This document shows, piece after piece, positions 50,335 through 64,000 of a stretch of DNA of 64,000 nucleotides. Source of the stretch: Cyanoderma ruficeps (lineage: Eukaryota; Chordata; Aves; Passeriformes; Timaliidae); the NCBI GenBank assembly GCA_008694505.1, contig VZDJ01007749.1, forward strand, positions 8,092,100 to 8,156,099. Reading direction: 5' to 3'. Each line of letters begins with the position of its first letter. The stretch's first letter is position 1. A program made the position numbers and the translations under genes. The notes beneath the pieces are model-generated. The model was not told the origin of the DNA, did no database searches, and saw only the letters and a program-made list of their open reading frames with translations.

Positions 50335-53300
50335 TTTTCCTGTAAAGGTTCACAAAAGGATGCATTATCAGCATTCAGTACTTCTGTTAGAGCAAAGCCT
50401 ATTATTTTAATAGGCACAAAGGAAAAGGTGAGTTACACAGCATATATCTATAAAGGTTGTGTCTATGACATTTGTCTCTAAGATTTGCTATCTGGAGAAG
50501 AAGAACTAGAAAAGCTAAGCATGAAGACTAAATGTAAGCATGTGCACTTCAGCAGCAGTTTTAAATTTTAACAATTGGGATTACTGGAGTAAGGAAAAGG
50601 AAGTAGAAATGTCAGGTCTTTTTTGCCTTCTACAGTTTTTGCACAGTAGTTGGGTTTTTGTTTCCACTTTAGTGATTAGTTTTTTGTTGGAGCTGGTGAG
50701 GATTGTCTGGGAGCGGCACAAACCACAACCCATCAGCAGGCTGCTAGTCAGCAGCAGGTGTGAACAACATAAAACAGGATTAATGCTGAACCAGAGTGTG
50801 CACTAAAAACAGAACCCCTGTCTTGGTTTTACAAGGGCAGTAAGATAGAAGCACTCTTGTGTTTACTAAACACGTGTTTAGTGGACTATGTAAATGGCTC
50901 TGCTCAGCTGCAAAGGAATAAGTGCAAGAATTATTATGCATTTGAGATTTTTAAAGACACTTTTTCCTCCTTTAAGCGTGCACCTCTGTTACTGTTAAAG
51001 CAAAGGCAGGGAGGTAAATGTCAAGGTATTCAAAATCAGTGCTTCAAAACTGAAGTGGAGGAAAGGGAGGATGGAACGTCAGCAGTCAGTGTTTAAACTT
51101 TCTTAGTCATTGACATAGAGGGGGAGGTAGATTTTACTGTCTTTTTGAAATCACATCTTTGCAATTTAGGGTTTAATGTCTGTTTCTATCTTAATTTCCT
51201 TTTAAAAGGCAGCTTTTTCATTCCTTTGTGTTCGCATGTTTGGGAACTGTTAAAACCATGTATTTATTATATCCATTACATTAAATATCAACATCTGTCT
51301 TAACTTAAGCTCTGTATTATAAGTATTTTTCTCTTTTCCATTATTCCTGGGACAGATTTGAGAAGAGATTGGTATCTGTCAAGCTGTATTTACACTATAT
51401 ACATAGCTTGATTTGAAAAATAAGAAGACAACAAAAGAAAAGCGAAACAAACAAAAAAAATCAACCCAAATCCCAAAAACTCTCAGCAAAAAAATTCTAA
51501 CAAAATAAAAAAACCCAAACTCTCAATTTTAAACCCCTCCAAAACAAAAACACCAACCCACAAAAAACGCAACTCATTTACCTAAACTGGTAAGCATTTT
51601 CATAAATTCTGCAAATTTAACCTCAGGAAAAATCATCAGATTGTTTGCAGAGCTCTGAGGAAAATCTTATCCTTTTGCAAATGAAATTCATGGTATTTAT
51701 ATCAAGTCCAGTTTAACTGTAAGTGTGTCTTCTTTTCTATGATGTTCTTATTGGATTGTGATTGACAATTACTTTTCTCGTAGAACAGAGTGAAGTTTTT
51801 TTAATCAGTCTCCTTTCATCACCCTAATTGCTTGCAAGTTCTTAGGTTATAGAGATGTCTTTACCCATGCTTTTTTTGTGTTTGTAGCAGGAAGATTGCA
51901 TTCAGAGCTTAAATCTGAAGTTAAAGAGAATTGAGTAGGTTTGTTTGAGAGCAAAAAATAGTCAAGAATTAATCTGAATACCTGGAGTAGTCACTTCACC
52001 TTATTAATTAGTGCATTTAAATCCATCATTAAAAGCAATTGCTTTAATACCTACACTGTGAAAATATACCTAAAACTTCATGAAATTAATGATTTCATTC
52101 TTTCTTAGCGCATTTCCCCCCCACGCAGAGTTAAGTACACAGTTTCAATGCTAAGAATATGCATGATTGTTTCAACAATGCGTTTTGATAATGAAAACAG
52201 AAGGCTTGGGAAATCCTAATTTTCCAATGTATTAATTCATTATCAGTGGTGAAACAAGCTTACCAGTGTAACAGTGTGTCTTTTTCGGAGTGCAGCCAGG
52301 GCCTTTCTAGATCCCAGTCAGCCTCTCCAGTGGAGGAGCTGCTTGAGAAGAATTCAGGCAGCAAATCAAGCTCACACATCCACACACGTTACAAGCTTGC
52401 TCAGCAGAGAGGCAGAAGGCTCCCAGCCCCAGATCCATTTCCAGCAAGCGTTTGTTCCATGAGCTGAAGGTGAAATCTGGAGCCAAAGAGGGGGGGACCA
52501 TGTTGTTTTTCTCAGTTATATAGGGTCTCAGGCTCGTAATGGTACAGGGAGAAGGGCAGGGGGCAAGTGACCATAGGGAAGAGAGGAATGGGACACCAGA
52601 CTCCATAGCCAGGAAAACAGGGAAAAGGGATACCATGGGGTGGGTGATGGACTTGCGAAACCCAGAGAGAAGATTGCACAAGGAGCCATGGGGGAGAAGC
52701 CTTTTTTACACCTGGAGTATCTTTAATCTTCGCTTTTCCAGGGCAAGGCAGTTGGAAATGCCTTTAATGGCACAAGGGACTCCACGTACCAGCATAATAC
52801 ACATTTTGAATCCAAGCGTGGTTCTGTGATTGCTTCTCCAATAATGTGTGTGTTACTGTTGTGGCAACTTGGTGGTGGCTCAGAGGTTTATTTTTAAAGA
52901 GGGTGTTCCTGCATGTTCAGAGTTCTGTTCATCTGTTGTTGCTGAGAAAACAGCTTATATCATCATAGTGAAATCATGACTTGTGTGGTAGCATTTGTAA
53001 AGTGCGCTGCTTTTACTGGCTCTCTGATGTTGTAAACTCGTTACTATAGCTCAAAATGCTTTTCTGTAGCTGGTAGTACATAGTTCACCATTTCCAGAAG
53101 TTGCTGGTCCCAAAATTTGTTGCATAGGTTTATGAGTTTGCATGTATGGTCAAATCCTGGGTTGTTTGACCTTTTTTCTTTTTTCTTTTTTTCCTTTAAT
53201 TTTTTTTTTCCCCTCAGGGGTGGTAATATAAAACCTTGAAGTTCAGGATTTTCAGTTAGGACGTGTAAGTATACAGAAGTTGTGCTGCTTATCCAAAGTT

Positions 53301-56300
53301 TATCCTAAGTGCTTAACCTCTTTGGCCTTAGAATGAATCTGGGCATCCCATGAAAGCAGTCTGTCCCCTGAGGTTTTTTGTAATTCCTGGCTTCTGTCAG
53401 GTCAGAAACAAACAAGAATAGACTTTTTGATAGTGCTGCTATGTCTTCTCCCTGGACCAGATGAAACTAGATGCTGTATTACGATGTTTATTATTATTTG
53501 AGTCCTTAATGAGTGTGTTTAAATCCCTGAAGAGATAAGTTCTTGTTTGTTTCAGGTTTCCTTTGCCAGTTTGGACCAGTTCTCATTTACCCATGCAGGT
53601 TTATTTACAGTCAGTTTCTCTTTCCAGTTATACCAGTATGCTCAGGGGGAGCAGAATATCACACAGGACATGTCTCAACTTACAGTGTTTCTTTTGCCTT
53701 CAACATCGTGGAATTGCTTATTCTGATTAAAGAAACCAAAAAAAAACCCCCAAAAACCCTCAACAAAACCGAAAAGATTTTTTTGATTCAGTAGTTGAAT
53801 GTAATTGTCAATCAATTCCACACAATATACCTGGTTAATACTTAGTATCTATATTAAGGAAGTGTAGAGGCCCCTGCTGTGCTACTGTGTTTGGTGTACA
53901 GTGTGTAAATATGTAGGTAATTCCTGTTCAAGGACTTTGCTGACTACAAAGAAAAGAAATTCATGGAAGCTGCAGAAAAGGGCGTGACATACTTTCCTAA
54001 TGTGGCAAATACTACCATATTCTCTATGTGTGCATATATAGTTGCACAAAATCTCTGTGTGTGTTGTTGTATCTTTAATTTAAGCACACCAAGAAAGGCT
54101 AGCGAAGAAGTATGGGTTGTTTTATTGTAGATCAGCAGAAATCTACCTGGTGTTTGAGGGAGAGATGAGTGGTTTCATCTATGTCAGCTCCGAGAAGGTG
54201 AAGTTAAAGAGAAGGAGGAAGAGGGAAAGATGCTGTGAAAGGAAGACAGACCAGGGACCAGCACAGGCCCCTGGTGTTGACGTAGCACAAGGGCTGGGTG
54301 AAGAGGTTGTAGAGACAAATCTGGATGGTACAGGATTGCACAGGGCATCTGACTGATTGCTTACATTTAATACCATTTTGCAATATGATTTTTTTAAATG
54401 GTCCTTGAACAGTGATTTCAGTTAATGTGCTGTATCTGTTGCCTGCTGACTTGAAAAAGAAAGTGAAGTTAATTGCTTCTGCTTATTTGGACAGCAGTCC
54501 ATTTTGTATAAAAAATGCAGCTTCTGTGGTACTGGTGCCAGTCAAACTCTGCCAGATGTGTCACCAGATTTCCTTCTTTTCCATATATATTCATGTTCAA
54601 ACCATGTATTATAATTTTGGGTGTCTTTTTCAGTGTGTTTTGCCCAGTGTTCCATAGAGGAAAGCATCACACGAAATTGTTAATTTTTGCAGTCAAAGAC
54701 AGACCTACTGCCTCAGCTTTTGTTTGCATTTTCCGTAGCAGTGTCAAATACTTCGTAATAAACTTAGTAGTTCTATATATCTCTTAAGATCAGTAGAAGA
54801 CATTCAGTCAAGAGACATAACCCATGATGGAAGCTGAGGCTTTTCACTGTAGATATACTGGGTATTAAGACTTCATCTAAAATCTGTGACCATGTACTAG
54901 AAGATATATAGATTTATATATAAAAAAATGAGACCAGTTAACTGTGAAATAGTAGAGGTATTTGGAAACAGGAGAATCAAAATTTTTGTGAAGTCATGAG
55001 TTTAAGATCTTGGTAAGATTTCAGGCCTGTTTTGTTTTATATGCAGCACTCAGGGGCTTGCTGGAGAATAGAGATGGACTTTTCTCCTTTAAGGGGAGAG
55101 AGAGGGGAAATGTGTCTCACACACTCTTAAGTGAATTGCATTTTGGTTAAGAAAGCAAATAAGCATCTGGTCATTTATTTAACTGGTTCCCACAGTATTG
55201 CACGTAAAGGGTTTTTTCCCCCTCTTCGTGCTGCTTTCTGCTACACTGATGATAATGTACCTGGAAGGAAAAGGCAGCCCGGGCTGAGGCAGCCAGCGTC
55301 AGACAGGGCGGGCTGCCATCTGTCCCACCTGCTGCATTCATCTGTCCATCTGGTTACTGCAATAGCTCATTGCGGGCTTCGGCACAGCAACATTCAGCCT
55401 GAAAAGGAGGCAGTGTGAATTATTTAGGTAGCTAGTGTAAATAAAGAGAGGGGGAGAGCAGCGAAGGAGGGGAGTTTAGAGAGGGAGAAAGCACTCTCTT
55501 AGTCCTAGGTGCTTTGGAATGTGTTAATGCATGAGAGCGTTTGATTTGCATATAGATTTAGATGTATAGATCATTGTGAAGATTACGAGCCAATGAGTTT
55601 TATCTAGATTTAGATAGCTCTCAGCCCGGTTTGCACATAAAATATAGCCAGTTTCAGGAGGAGAATCTTTGGGGACTTTAAACCTAAGTGAAACTGATGA
55701 AATGTAATGCTTTTAGGTATTAATTTAGCAGAAATAAAATATTTCCTTTAAGGGCTTTCTGTGCCCTTTGTTAACCATGAATTTATAACTGCTTTGCATA
55801 GTCAACGCTTTATACACACTATGTGGTTTTGATTTGGTTATAGTTACATTTGTAGTCGTCTGTACTTTATTCTAAGAGGAAAAGCAGTTGACAAATGCTT
55901 TTCCTTTTTCTTATTCTCTCATGTTTATCAGGTGAAGATTAAATCCGGTCATCAAACAAATAATTTTCCAGCTGTCAGTGTATATATATTGTTACACAGA
56001 CAAATGTATATATGCTCTTCTGCCTACATAAACATACATAGAACACTTAAACCTTTTAAAATATTTTTAATGGAAATGAAAAGAAATGTAAGAAATTATG
56101 TAAGAAAACATAATTTCACAGTTAGAGTGGCCTTAAAAAAATAAATAGGTTTATTTTCAAGTTGTTTGCTTGAATTTTAAAATGACCACCAGAAGATTTA
56201 GAGTATGGTGGATTATTTATTTCTAAAATTGAATTATCTTTAGAAAAGAAGAATCATTAGTGCATTGAGCATAAAAGTTCATCTCCATCCTTCTGTTCTA

Positions 56301-59300
56301 AGTATTTTAATAATAGTCATGCCATGTCAGATTTATTTTTTTTTTCAATGTTTGAAACATTAGTCCAGTGCTGTGTTTAAAATAAAGATGATTTGGCTTC
56401 CTACTTCAGTGTGTTTCCTGATGTCAGATTCTTCTTGCTTTCAAATTTTAAATGTCACACTTCCCTGGGCCAAAGAACAAAACCAGGATCATCTTAAGAG
56501 CAATCCTTGAAATTGTGGGAGGGTTTTGTGTCATTGTTTTGCCTGGGTTTAGATCTGCAGAAGAAAGGGACACGGCATCTTGAAATCCCAGCAGCCTGGC
56601 TACTTCTGTAAGATTTGCATGAAATTCAGCTGCAGCCTTCAAAGGGATTTGAGTGGATTGGATTCTTTAAGGTTAGTCCATGTCAAACCTNGTTCAATTC
56701 ACATGCAAACCCCTTTTTACGTTTTTTTTTTAAGCCAATAAGGCTCTAACTACTATTAAGGCCGACATCGTGTACTCCTGGTAGAGCGTCCATGGTAATG
56801 GATCACCCTACTGGCACGTGTAACTAAACAATAATCCACTTTGTCATCTTTCAAATTAAAAGATCCGGTGTCCTGTATCTTCCTCAAATTGAAGAGGAAG
56901 TATTTGCAGAAATGGAGATCCTGGAGGTGATTTTAAAGTACCCGAGTTAGTTTGCATATCCGTCTTATATCTAAAATATGATCCCCCCCATTAACTGAAG
57001 ATGAATTTAGCCCTTGAAAGTAACTTAAGCTCTATGATTTTTAACTTTCCAGGTCTTTGAGTTCTTACTCTTCCTGTAGAGGTATTCCACTGTTAAATAA
57101 TTTTAGGAGTACGGTGTATGTGCTGTGGTGATTCAGGAGACAATTGCAGAGGCAAAAAATGATGGAAATATTTCATGGTGTATAAAAAGATTAGTGGCTA
57201 CTTCAGAACTGCAAGGACACAACTTTAAATAGAGCAGCTAAATTTTAAATTAAAAAGCCAGTTAAAGAAATTCTGTGTATTCCATGGGCATTTAGTCTGA
57301 AGCATCTAAATGCCTAGTCCACCAGCCAGTTGTAAAAGGAGTGTCAAATGAACACACTTTGCCTCAGTTAGATATTGTCAAAATAAATGGATGTCGGTAG
57401 GAATTTTGGTTAAATAAGGAGCCCCCAGCATTTTCTGAGGTTACTTCTCATCCTGGAGCTTTCTGTCCTGTGTGAGGTCTGCAAGATTTGCCCTTCATTC
57501 TGTGGATGGCGCTGTGTTGTTATGCTTTGGTTTGAACATAGCAGAAGTTTTCTTAAAATGCCAGCCAGATAACTGCAACCAGGTGAGCTGAATCTTGAAA
57601 TCAATTGTGTCTTTACTGCATGGAGTCAAATTCATTTGCTTCCACAGTGCCTGCACTGCCGGCTGGATTGTCAGTTATCTGGCAGGGTGCTGGATTCAAA
57701 GTCCTGATAACCACTCAAACTGCCTGAATTTTGTTCAGTTTAAAAGGTTTAAGAGAGGTGAAAGTGGTGTCTTCTCCCTGTACTTTCTCTTAGTGCAGTT
57801 TGAATGTCACATTTCATGCTCAAAGAAAGCACTACTTTCAGTTTAGATCAAAAATGGTTGATTTGTATGTACTGATTGAGAACAGGCTATCTTCCATTGA
57901 CTTAGGGGTTCTAGGTGCTCCAAGTCTTTAAAAAATATAGTTGTATTAAACACTGCAAATAAGCTTTTCTTCCTCTTCGGTATCTCAAGGACACATACTT
58001 CATGTTTAGAATGTGGGGTTTTTTTCTAACAGAAGGTGAAGAAGCTGCTTCTTAATGAAACTAACTTTTGGGACAATATTCTGCAAAGCTTGCATGCCCA
58101 AGTCACTTGATATAGATAGTAAATTTCCTGGCAAAGTACTTGAAGGATGGGGTTAAAGGGTAACAAACTCTTTCCAGTTGGCAAGGTTCACTTGCATCTT
58201 GTGAAACAAATATTTAGATTTTTCCAGGATGGAAAAGAATAAAATTAACAAATACTATAATTAATTGTCGTTTGTTTGCTTGAAATTTTTATCTGTGTAA
58301 GGACCTAAAGTTGCTCTGACCTATGTTCAAAATTCTTTCTTCTGTTTCATGACCTCTGAGGGTAATTTTTAAAATAAATACCCAAGACGGGAATGTTTCA
58401 GCAGGTTAAAGATTACATGTAAGATATGGAATTCTGTATTTGCGTGTAAGTTCATAATTTTTTGTCTAGACTTTCTTTACTGACAGTTCACAAGCCATTC
58501 AGAGTTGTACAGATTTTGTGGCTTTTAGTATTGAGGTCTTGTAGAATTAATATGTCTGTTTACAGCATTATTAATTATGTAGCAATCTCTAGCATTTATG
58601 TTGCTATTTGACTGCATTCCATAAATGGTGCTGTTTTCCTGCTAGTAGGTTGTGTTGTTTTATGCATTTTTCACATGTTGATATTTGGGGAGGTGAAGTC
58701 AGTATTTTGCTGAGGGAGTAAAGGGAGTGAGAAGCCTGTCTGGATGGGTGAATTCTCTTGTCCTTGGCACCTAGAACTTTGTTGCTGAGAATATTGCCAA
58801 TGTCTCATTGAAGAGTATAGTCGTGTTGTAAGGATCACATATTTGTGTTGTCTTGGTGGAGTGGTTCTTTGAGCAAAAGGGTGATTTGCTATCATACTTC
58901 TTCAGAGTACTGGAATGCAAAAAAACTATGTTGATACTACTAACTCCCAGTAAAAAATAACACATCTAGCTAAATTAAATTTAATTTTTTAACAACTTTA
59001 GGTTCTAGTGACATAAACAGAGGTTGTCATCCTTGTTCTCATTTATATTTGTTGGTAGTCCCTGATTGAAGGTAGAACTGGGAGAGCAGAGCAGAGGGAG
59101 AAAGGTTAAATGGCAGAGGAGTTGAATTGCTTTAGTGACAGATTCTCTCCAGAAAGGCATTGAGTTGTTTTAAGGATTAGTTTGGGAAAACTTAGTTGAA
59201 TGCACTTCTCTTCTGTGCATGTATTGCATTGCTAATGCTGCCAGTCACTTACTTTTCATAAAAACAAAATTTACTTTTCCAGAATGAGTGTAGAGAGCGC

Positions 59301-62300
59301 TAGGAAAATTTTAAAAAGGCAAGTTAAAAATTGTGTCATGAGCTGCAAAACTGGTTGGAGTTTTACCTGTGTTATTTTAATGTGATATCCTTAAAACACT
59401 AGAGCAGATTATTAAAGCAGTCTATATTTTACTCTTACATTATGGTAATAATAACACCAGAGAAATGTTGCAGAAATTATTATCAGTGATCTAAGGGGAA
59501 AAATGTAGTTTCTCAGTCAAAACCCTTCCCAAATTCTTTATGAATCTCTATTTGTTCCCAGGGGAGATCTGTCATTGCTGCATGGTAGTTCTTACAGGAA
59601 GAGTCTTGCATCCTATGAGGTAGTCTTAAACATTTTCACCTGGAAAAGCCTCGCCAGATGAGCTGGGAGTCCGGGAGGCTGTGTGCGCAGTCCCTCTTCG
59701 GAAAAAATGCGCTCAATCTGTTTCAGACGAGTTCCCCGAAAGATGGGTTAAATCAACTGATTGAGCTGATTTTCTCTCTTGAGGTGATATTTTATTTATA
59801 TGATAAAATGCTTGGAAAGTGATTAATTTGTCAGGGGAACATCTTGTTACTGTAAATTTGCCGAATGTGTAATAAAATTGCCATAACACAGATGGGAAAA
59901 TGAAGATCTTTTAAAATGAAATAACTGAGCAGTCTGCCTACATTTTCAGCACTTAAAATTAACTTAGTTAAATTTCTTTGTCATTTTTACCCCTGGAAAA
60001 ATGCAGACTGGGGAAGATTAGTGGCAAATGTGGGATGTGAGTTTGTACGTGTTGTGGGTGGAGGGTACAGGAAAGGGCTCTGTAGTTTTCCTTCTGCATC
60101 AGAAGGATCTGATAGATTGATAAAACTTCTGCCAGGGGTTGAGTGAATTTTTAAAAAATTAAAATATACAGGTCGGATACTCCTTCCCAGTAGCAGAGAG
60201 TGTAAGAATAGGGGACCTTTGTGGGCACAAACCTGACTGAAGTCGTTAAGATGTACATGAAATAGTGCTTTTGTGCCACTTTCTGCAGGATTGCTTTCGA
60301 ATGAGAGCTAAAGAGTGTAATACACTTCTTAAGTCTTTTTATTGCAGTCTCATATTGTTGGGAATATAACTTAGATTATTTAGGGGTATACTTGAAAAGG
60401 CAAAGGAAGGGATGGATACCTTCCCTGCCCTGTGCCTGCATTGCAGTGTGTAACAAGTGAAAATAGCATTAGTGAAGGAATGCTGCCTTTTATTCATACA
60501 TTTTACTACTGCCTGTCCATTTGTCCACCAGAATGAGCTACTTATCATGCTTCTGTGTTTTTCCCTTACAACTTAAAGAATTATGAAAGGAAAATTCAAT
60601 TTTTTGTGTCCTTTTATGACAGGTAGAGTGGATACTGTGGTCATTTGGATTAAAAACGTATCCATCACCACAAGCCGACAGGTTATTATTATGTCTTCTT
60701 TGAATATATGAATTTTATCCCTACACATTGGAAGTGTAAGAATGGGAACTTTTTATATAAATAATTATCCTGGTAGTGATGTACTGCATACTGTTGCCAT
60801 ATTTTTTCACTTTTACAGCATTCTTGCCCTTATCACCCATAACATAAATCTCTGGCTCTCATATTTAATACAACCTGTAGGATAACCATGCCTGTGTAAT
60901 GTACAGTCAGCCAATCCCACATCATCATTTGGCTATTGTTATTTGTTGTCCTGTGACAGATGTTTCAGTTGATGTCCCGTTTTGGATTTTACAGAATGAT
61001 GCAGCCATCCAGGGGTAGACGAGAGTGGCCTCTTTCAGGTGTTCATGCTGATCTCCACAAGCACCCTCCGTTTATTAAGCTTCCAGCTGTAGGCAGTTAA
61101 AGTCTTGACTATATTGGTGTTATCTTGGTTGCTCATAATTTATATTTCAGAACACTAGGCTATTCATTCCATGAAGCAATAGTAATATAAAGATTTACTG
61201 TCAGACCCTCTACTGTGTAAAGAACTGGGGAAGAAGTGAGGCAGATTTGGTGTATGTTCTGAGCAGATGCTTAGTGAAATGATTCTTATTCCAGATCTCA
61301 GTTCCATCATGGGAAAAAAAAAATCTGATTCACGATCTGTTAAAATCGTCATTTAATTCCATCCTATTAACTGATCAGAGCTGATCCTTGGTTTCACGAG
61401 CATCCTGAACTTGTGCTGAAACTGGTGAGGTGCAAAACTACTCTGGATCAGATGCATGTTATTTGAATTTACTGGTGGAATGCCATGCTTTCTTCAGGCC
61501 AGTCTTCTTTTCACTGCCTACCCAAGGACATTCAGCTTAAACAGAACTTTTAGCTGTACAAGAAATAAGCATTTGATCTGGACTTAATATCGGTGTAATA
61601 ACTGAAGCAAATATACAGCTGAAACTTGTAGCGTGCAATGTGGAGTAATTAATGCTGATCTGTTCATGTAAGGCTTTTCTTGGACAAGCCTCTCATGGAC
61701 ATTTTCCAGAAGAGATAGCCACAGGTGAAGCATGTCATGATTGCAGTGTATTGATACAACTGCTTTATAATTGCAAGTAGCAACATCTCTGTTCTACGTG
61801 TTATAATTGAGCTGGTATGTATTTGTTATTTTAGACGATTTTTCTAGAATATGCTGAGTTTATTTCTTCTCCTCCCTGTGACTGTCACCGAAATAGAGGG
61901 CAAAAGTTAAAATGTAGAAACAATATCAGGACTTTGTGAGAAGCTTATCTGGGAAACTTCTGGAGTCATCAAAACATTTTAAACATGAAAACCTTTGCTT
62001 CCTGACCTTTGCTGCTGATACCAGAGGCAAATCCCTGACATGTAAACCCAGTGGCATAAAAAGGTTTGAATGGCACATAGTAATATGTGAAGAACAGGGA
62101 CCTGTGAAAAGCCAAGGGTTTATTTATTTGTTTGTAAAAATCTGTAATCACACATTAAAATCCAAGATAGACTAGAGAAGACTTTTAAGCTGCATAGGTT
62201 TTGCTTCTATGAATTCTCTGATTTTTCTCAATATGTGATGAATTTGGTCATCAGTACCACACCCAAGTAACATACAAAATTATTTGTTTAGTCTGTTTCT

Positions 62301-64000
62301 ATTTCCAGTGCTTCCAGAGTAAAGATTGTTAAGCAAAGAAAGAGTAGAATTCAATGGAAGATTTTTTTTTTTCTTCTTATAGTTTTCACTTAAAACTGTT
62401 ACAGGGCTTCATAGTGTAGAAATGTTGTATGTTAACAGACAGGGCTCATATCACTCAAATGCTTTAGTTCAAATAAATACACTGCTGTGCTCTCCGAGTC
62501 CTTCCGTGTCAGTGTGGTTTTCTTTGGGTGCAGTGGGTTATGGTAATCCACTTGCATCTTGTGTATCAAGAATATCAGGACCTTAGACCCTCTGAAATCA
62601 CAGGCTGGGTTAGGGAATAACACCATTAGCTGGTATAAATTTGCAGAGCTTCAGAATTGCTGGGTCTATTCCCTTGTACCCAAGGTTTTGACCCACAATG
62701 AATGGCAGATGTGCTGTATTTGGAACAAATTTGATTTTGTTTTTCTAGCTACTATTCTCATTAAAATAACAAACCCAACACCGTTTATAAAATTACCCAG
62801 ACAATTTAAGCACATAGGAAACCAAGCAGTGGTATTGGAGGAGGAGGAGTCTTCTTCAGAATTCATGTTTGTCTTTAGAACGGACATCTCTGTTCACGTT
62901 TCGCAACAGTTAAAAATTGGTTTAGGCAAGGAATAGTGATTTTTTTTTAATGCTTTCCTCTTTCATATAATGAAAATGAGCACTCCTTTTCACATTTTGT
63001 AGAAAACAAGATATTGTGAAAAATTGTATTTGTAAAGTATTTGATAAATACTTTATCCAAGTATTTATTTTCCTAGTATTGTCTGCCTCTTTCATTTCAA
63101 ATCCTTAAAAAAACCCCACCCCAGTCATAAAAACCTTGGGCTATTCACAACTACATAGTGCTCACACATTACTCTGTGTGCTTGCTAGTGCTGTTCTTGC
63201 CATAGGCTTTATATTTGGAAAGACTTCACACAAAGAAATTTGGATTAATTTAACAGAAACATAAATATTTTAAATTAGGAGTAAGAAAAAAATTTAATTA
63301 AGTTTTCTGTTTACAAAAAAATACCCCTTATGTATTTCAAAACAACGAGGGTCCCATTTTGGAGGTGAAAGGCAAGTTCCCTTCTCAGACATAAATATTC
63401 AAATTTCCAAAGCATGTGTTAGTCAAAGCCATAGATAACAAACAAAATGTACTGGATGGGAATTCTCCCAAACCATGGTAGGATTCCTATGCCCTGATGT
63501 TGTCCTGTTGAGCAGCGTTAGACAACTCTTCACCTTCCTGTGTTTTGTTTTGTGCATCTGTAGGAGTGAGAGATGGGTACTCTCTGGCAATGCATTAAAA
63601 ATCAGTAAGTTAAAGATCATTATTAATAAATAGTACCATAACATTATGATTAGAAATATTTGTCTAGGTCCTTTTCCTTCCTAATGTATTGATTACAAGT
63701 GATCTGGACAGAGAGCTCTGTGTGGGAACCAGGAAAGCTGAGTCAACCCTAGACCCAGTAGCTGAGGGACTCCCTGCCTGAGAAACACTTAGCCACAGAA
63801 AAGGCCTGGTCCTCTATTTCGTTTTCAAGTCCTGCAAAAGTCATTGGGATTTTTGTCATCATAACGTAGCTAAAAGTAAGACTGTGGCACTCTAGAGACT
63901 CTTCTAAATAATTTTCAATTTTTGTCCCTGTCTTTTAGGTTTCCTGCAGATACTTGCATCTCATAATTTGAAAGGAATGCTTTCTCTCTTGCAGAATCTT
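50335..64000 (+). other. ESRRG: ESRRG intron 1, distal part to window end
   Basis: No exon or gene recognised. Contents: an A/C-rich tract (51413-51570), a T-rich tract (53169-53210), an A/C tract (53725-53768), a purine-rich stretch (55441-55490) and a single N at 56691. Chance frames (125 codons at most, 62559-62936) lack protein features. The next ESRRG coding exon, expected to start with LLCRMSNKDRH, is not in the window. Confidence 0.6.
51413..51570 (+). repeat. A/C-rich low-complexity tract
   Basis: About 160 bp dominated by A with CC/CCC interruptions. Similar shorter tracts occur at 16844-16879, 32459-32492 and 53725-53768. Confidence 0.85.

Noticed and set aside
50055..50481. Frames running through the N gap
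   Set aside because: The open frame exists only because N codons are not stops.
59881..59940. Possible MIR/L2 remnant (CAGATGGGAAAATGAA)
   Set aside because: Too short and without the neighbouring blocks of the family.
62559..62936. 125-codon frame on the + strand
   Set aside because: No known motif, and it lies in intronic AT-rich sequence.
1..64000. CRISPR arrays, operons, phage, tRNA or rRNA genes
   Set aside because: No regularly spaced repeats, dense prokaryotic-like coding or recognisable structural RNA was seen; the window is vertebrate non-coding DNA.

Overview
The window looks like a gene-poor piece of a vertebrate nuclear genome, most likely a bird. The reasons are long AT-rich non-coding stretches, one large CpG island with a short coding exon ending at a splice donor, and only two interspersed repeats that I can recognise: an old CR1 LINE 3' end and a MIR-type SINE. 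No Alu or L1 sequence was seen. Single N's sit inside homopolymers and there is one 139-base N gap, as in a draft assembly. Nothing looks bacterial or viral.

The only gene I can support is ESRRG (oestrogen-related receptor gamma) on the + strand. Its first coding exon (37764-37819) encodes the isoform-1 N-terminus MDSVELCLPEPLSLHYEE and ends inside a GAG codon at a GTAGGT donor. It lies in a CpG island of about 1.6 kb (about 37020-38650) with paired CCAAT boxes, an AT-rich POU-like patch, a weak TATA-like element and a (CCG)8 tract. No further ESRRG exon was recognised, so 37820-64000 is read as the start of a very long first intron. The left 37 kb is either upstream intergenic DNA or intron of longer ESRRG transcripts with distal non-coding first exons; the sequence alone cannot decide.

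Layout: 1-2670 unannotated AT-rich DNA; about 2676-2835 MIR-like SINE followed by (GAT)9; about 8280-8856 CR1 3' end; 9-37 kb non-coding DNA with low-complexity tracts, small tandem duplications and a few candidate regulatory clusters (about 16.0 kb, 19.9 kb, 21.4 kb, 27.4 kb, 31.6 kb); 37.0-38.65 kb ESRRG promoter and first coding exon; 38.65-64 kb intron with poly-C and poly-G tracts, a CpG-richer patch at 45.66-46.3 kb and the N gap at 50196-50334.

I found no clearly new biological system. The most interesting local structure is at the ESRRG start. A 9-codon upstream ORF in a strong initiation context overlaps the weaker-context ESRRG ATG. In addition, the first donor splits the codon just before an in-frame TAG, while a second good donor lies 82 bases downstream. 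Donor choice could therefore decide whether the isoform-1 N-terminus is joined to the receptor or terminated after 19 codons.
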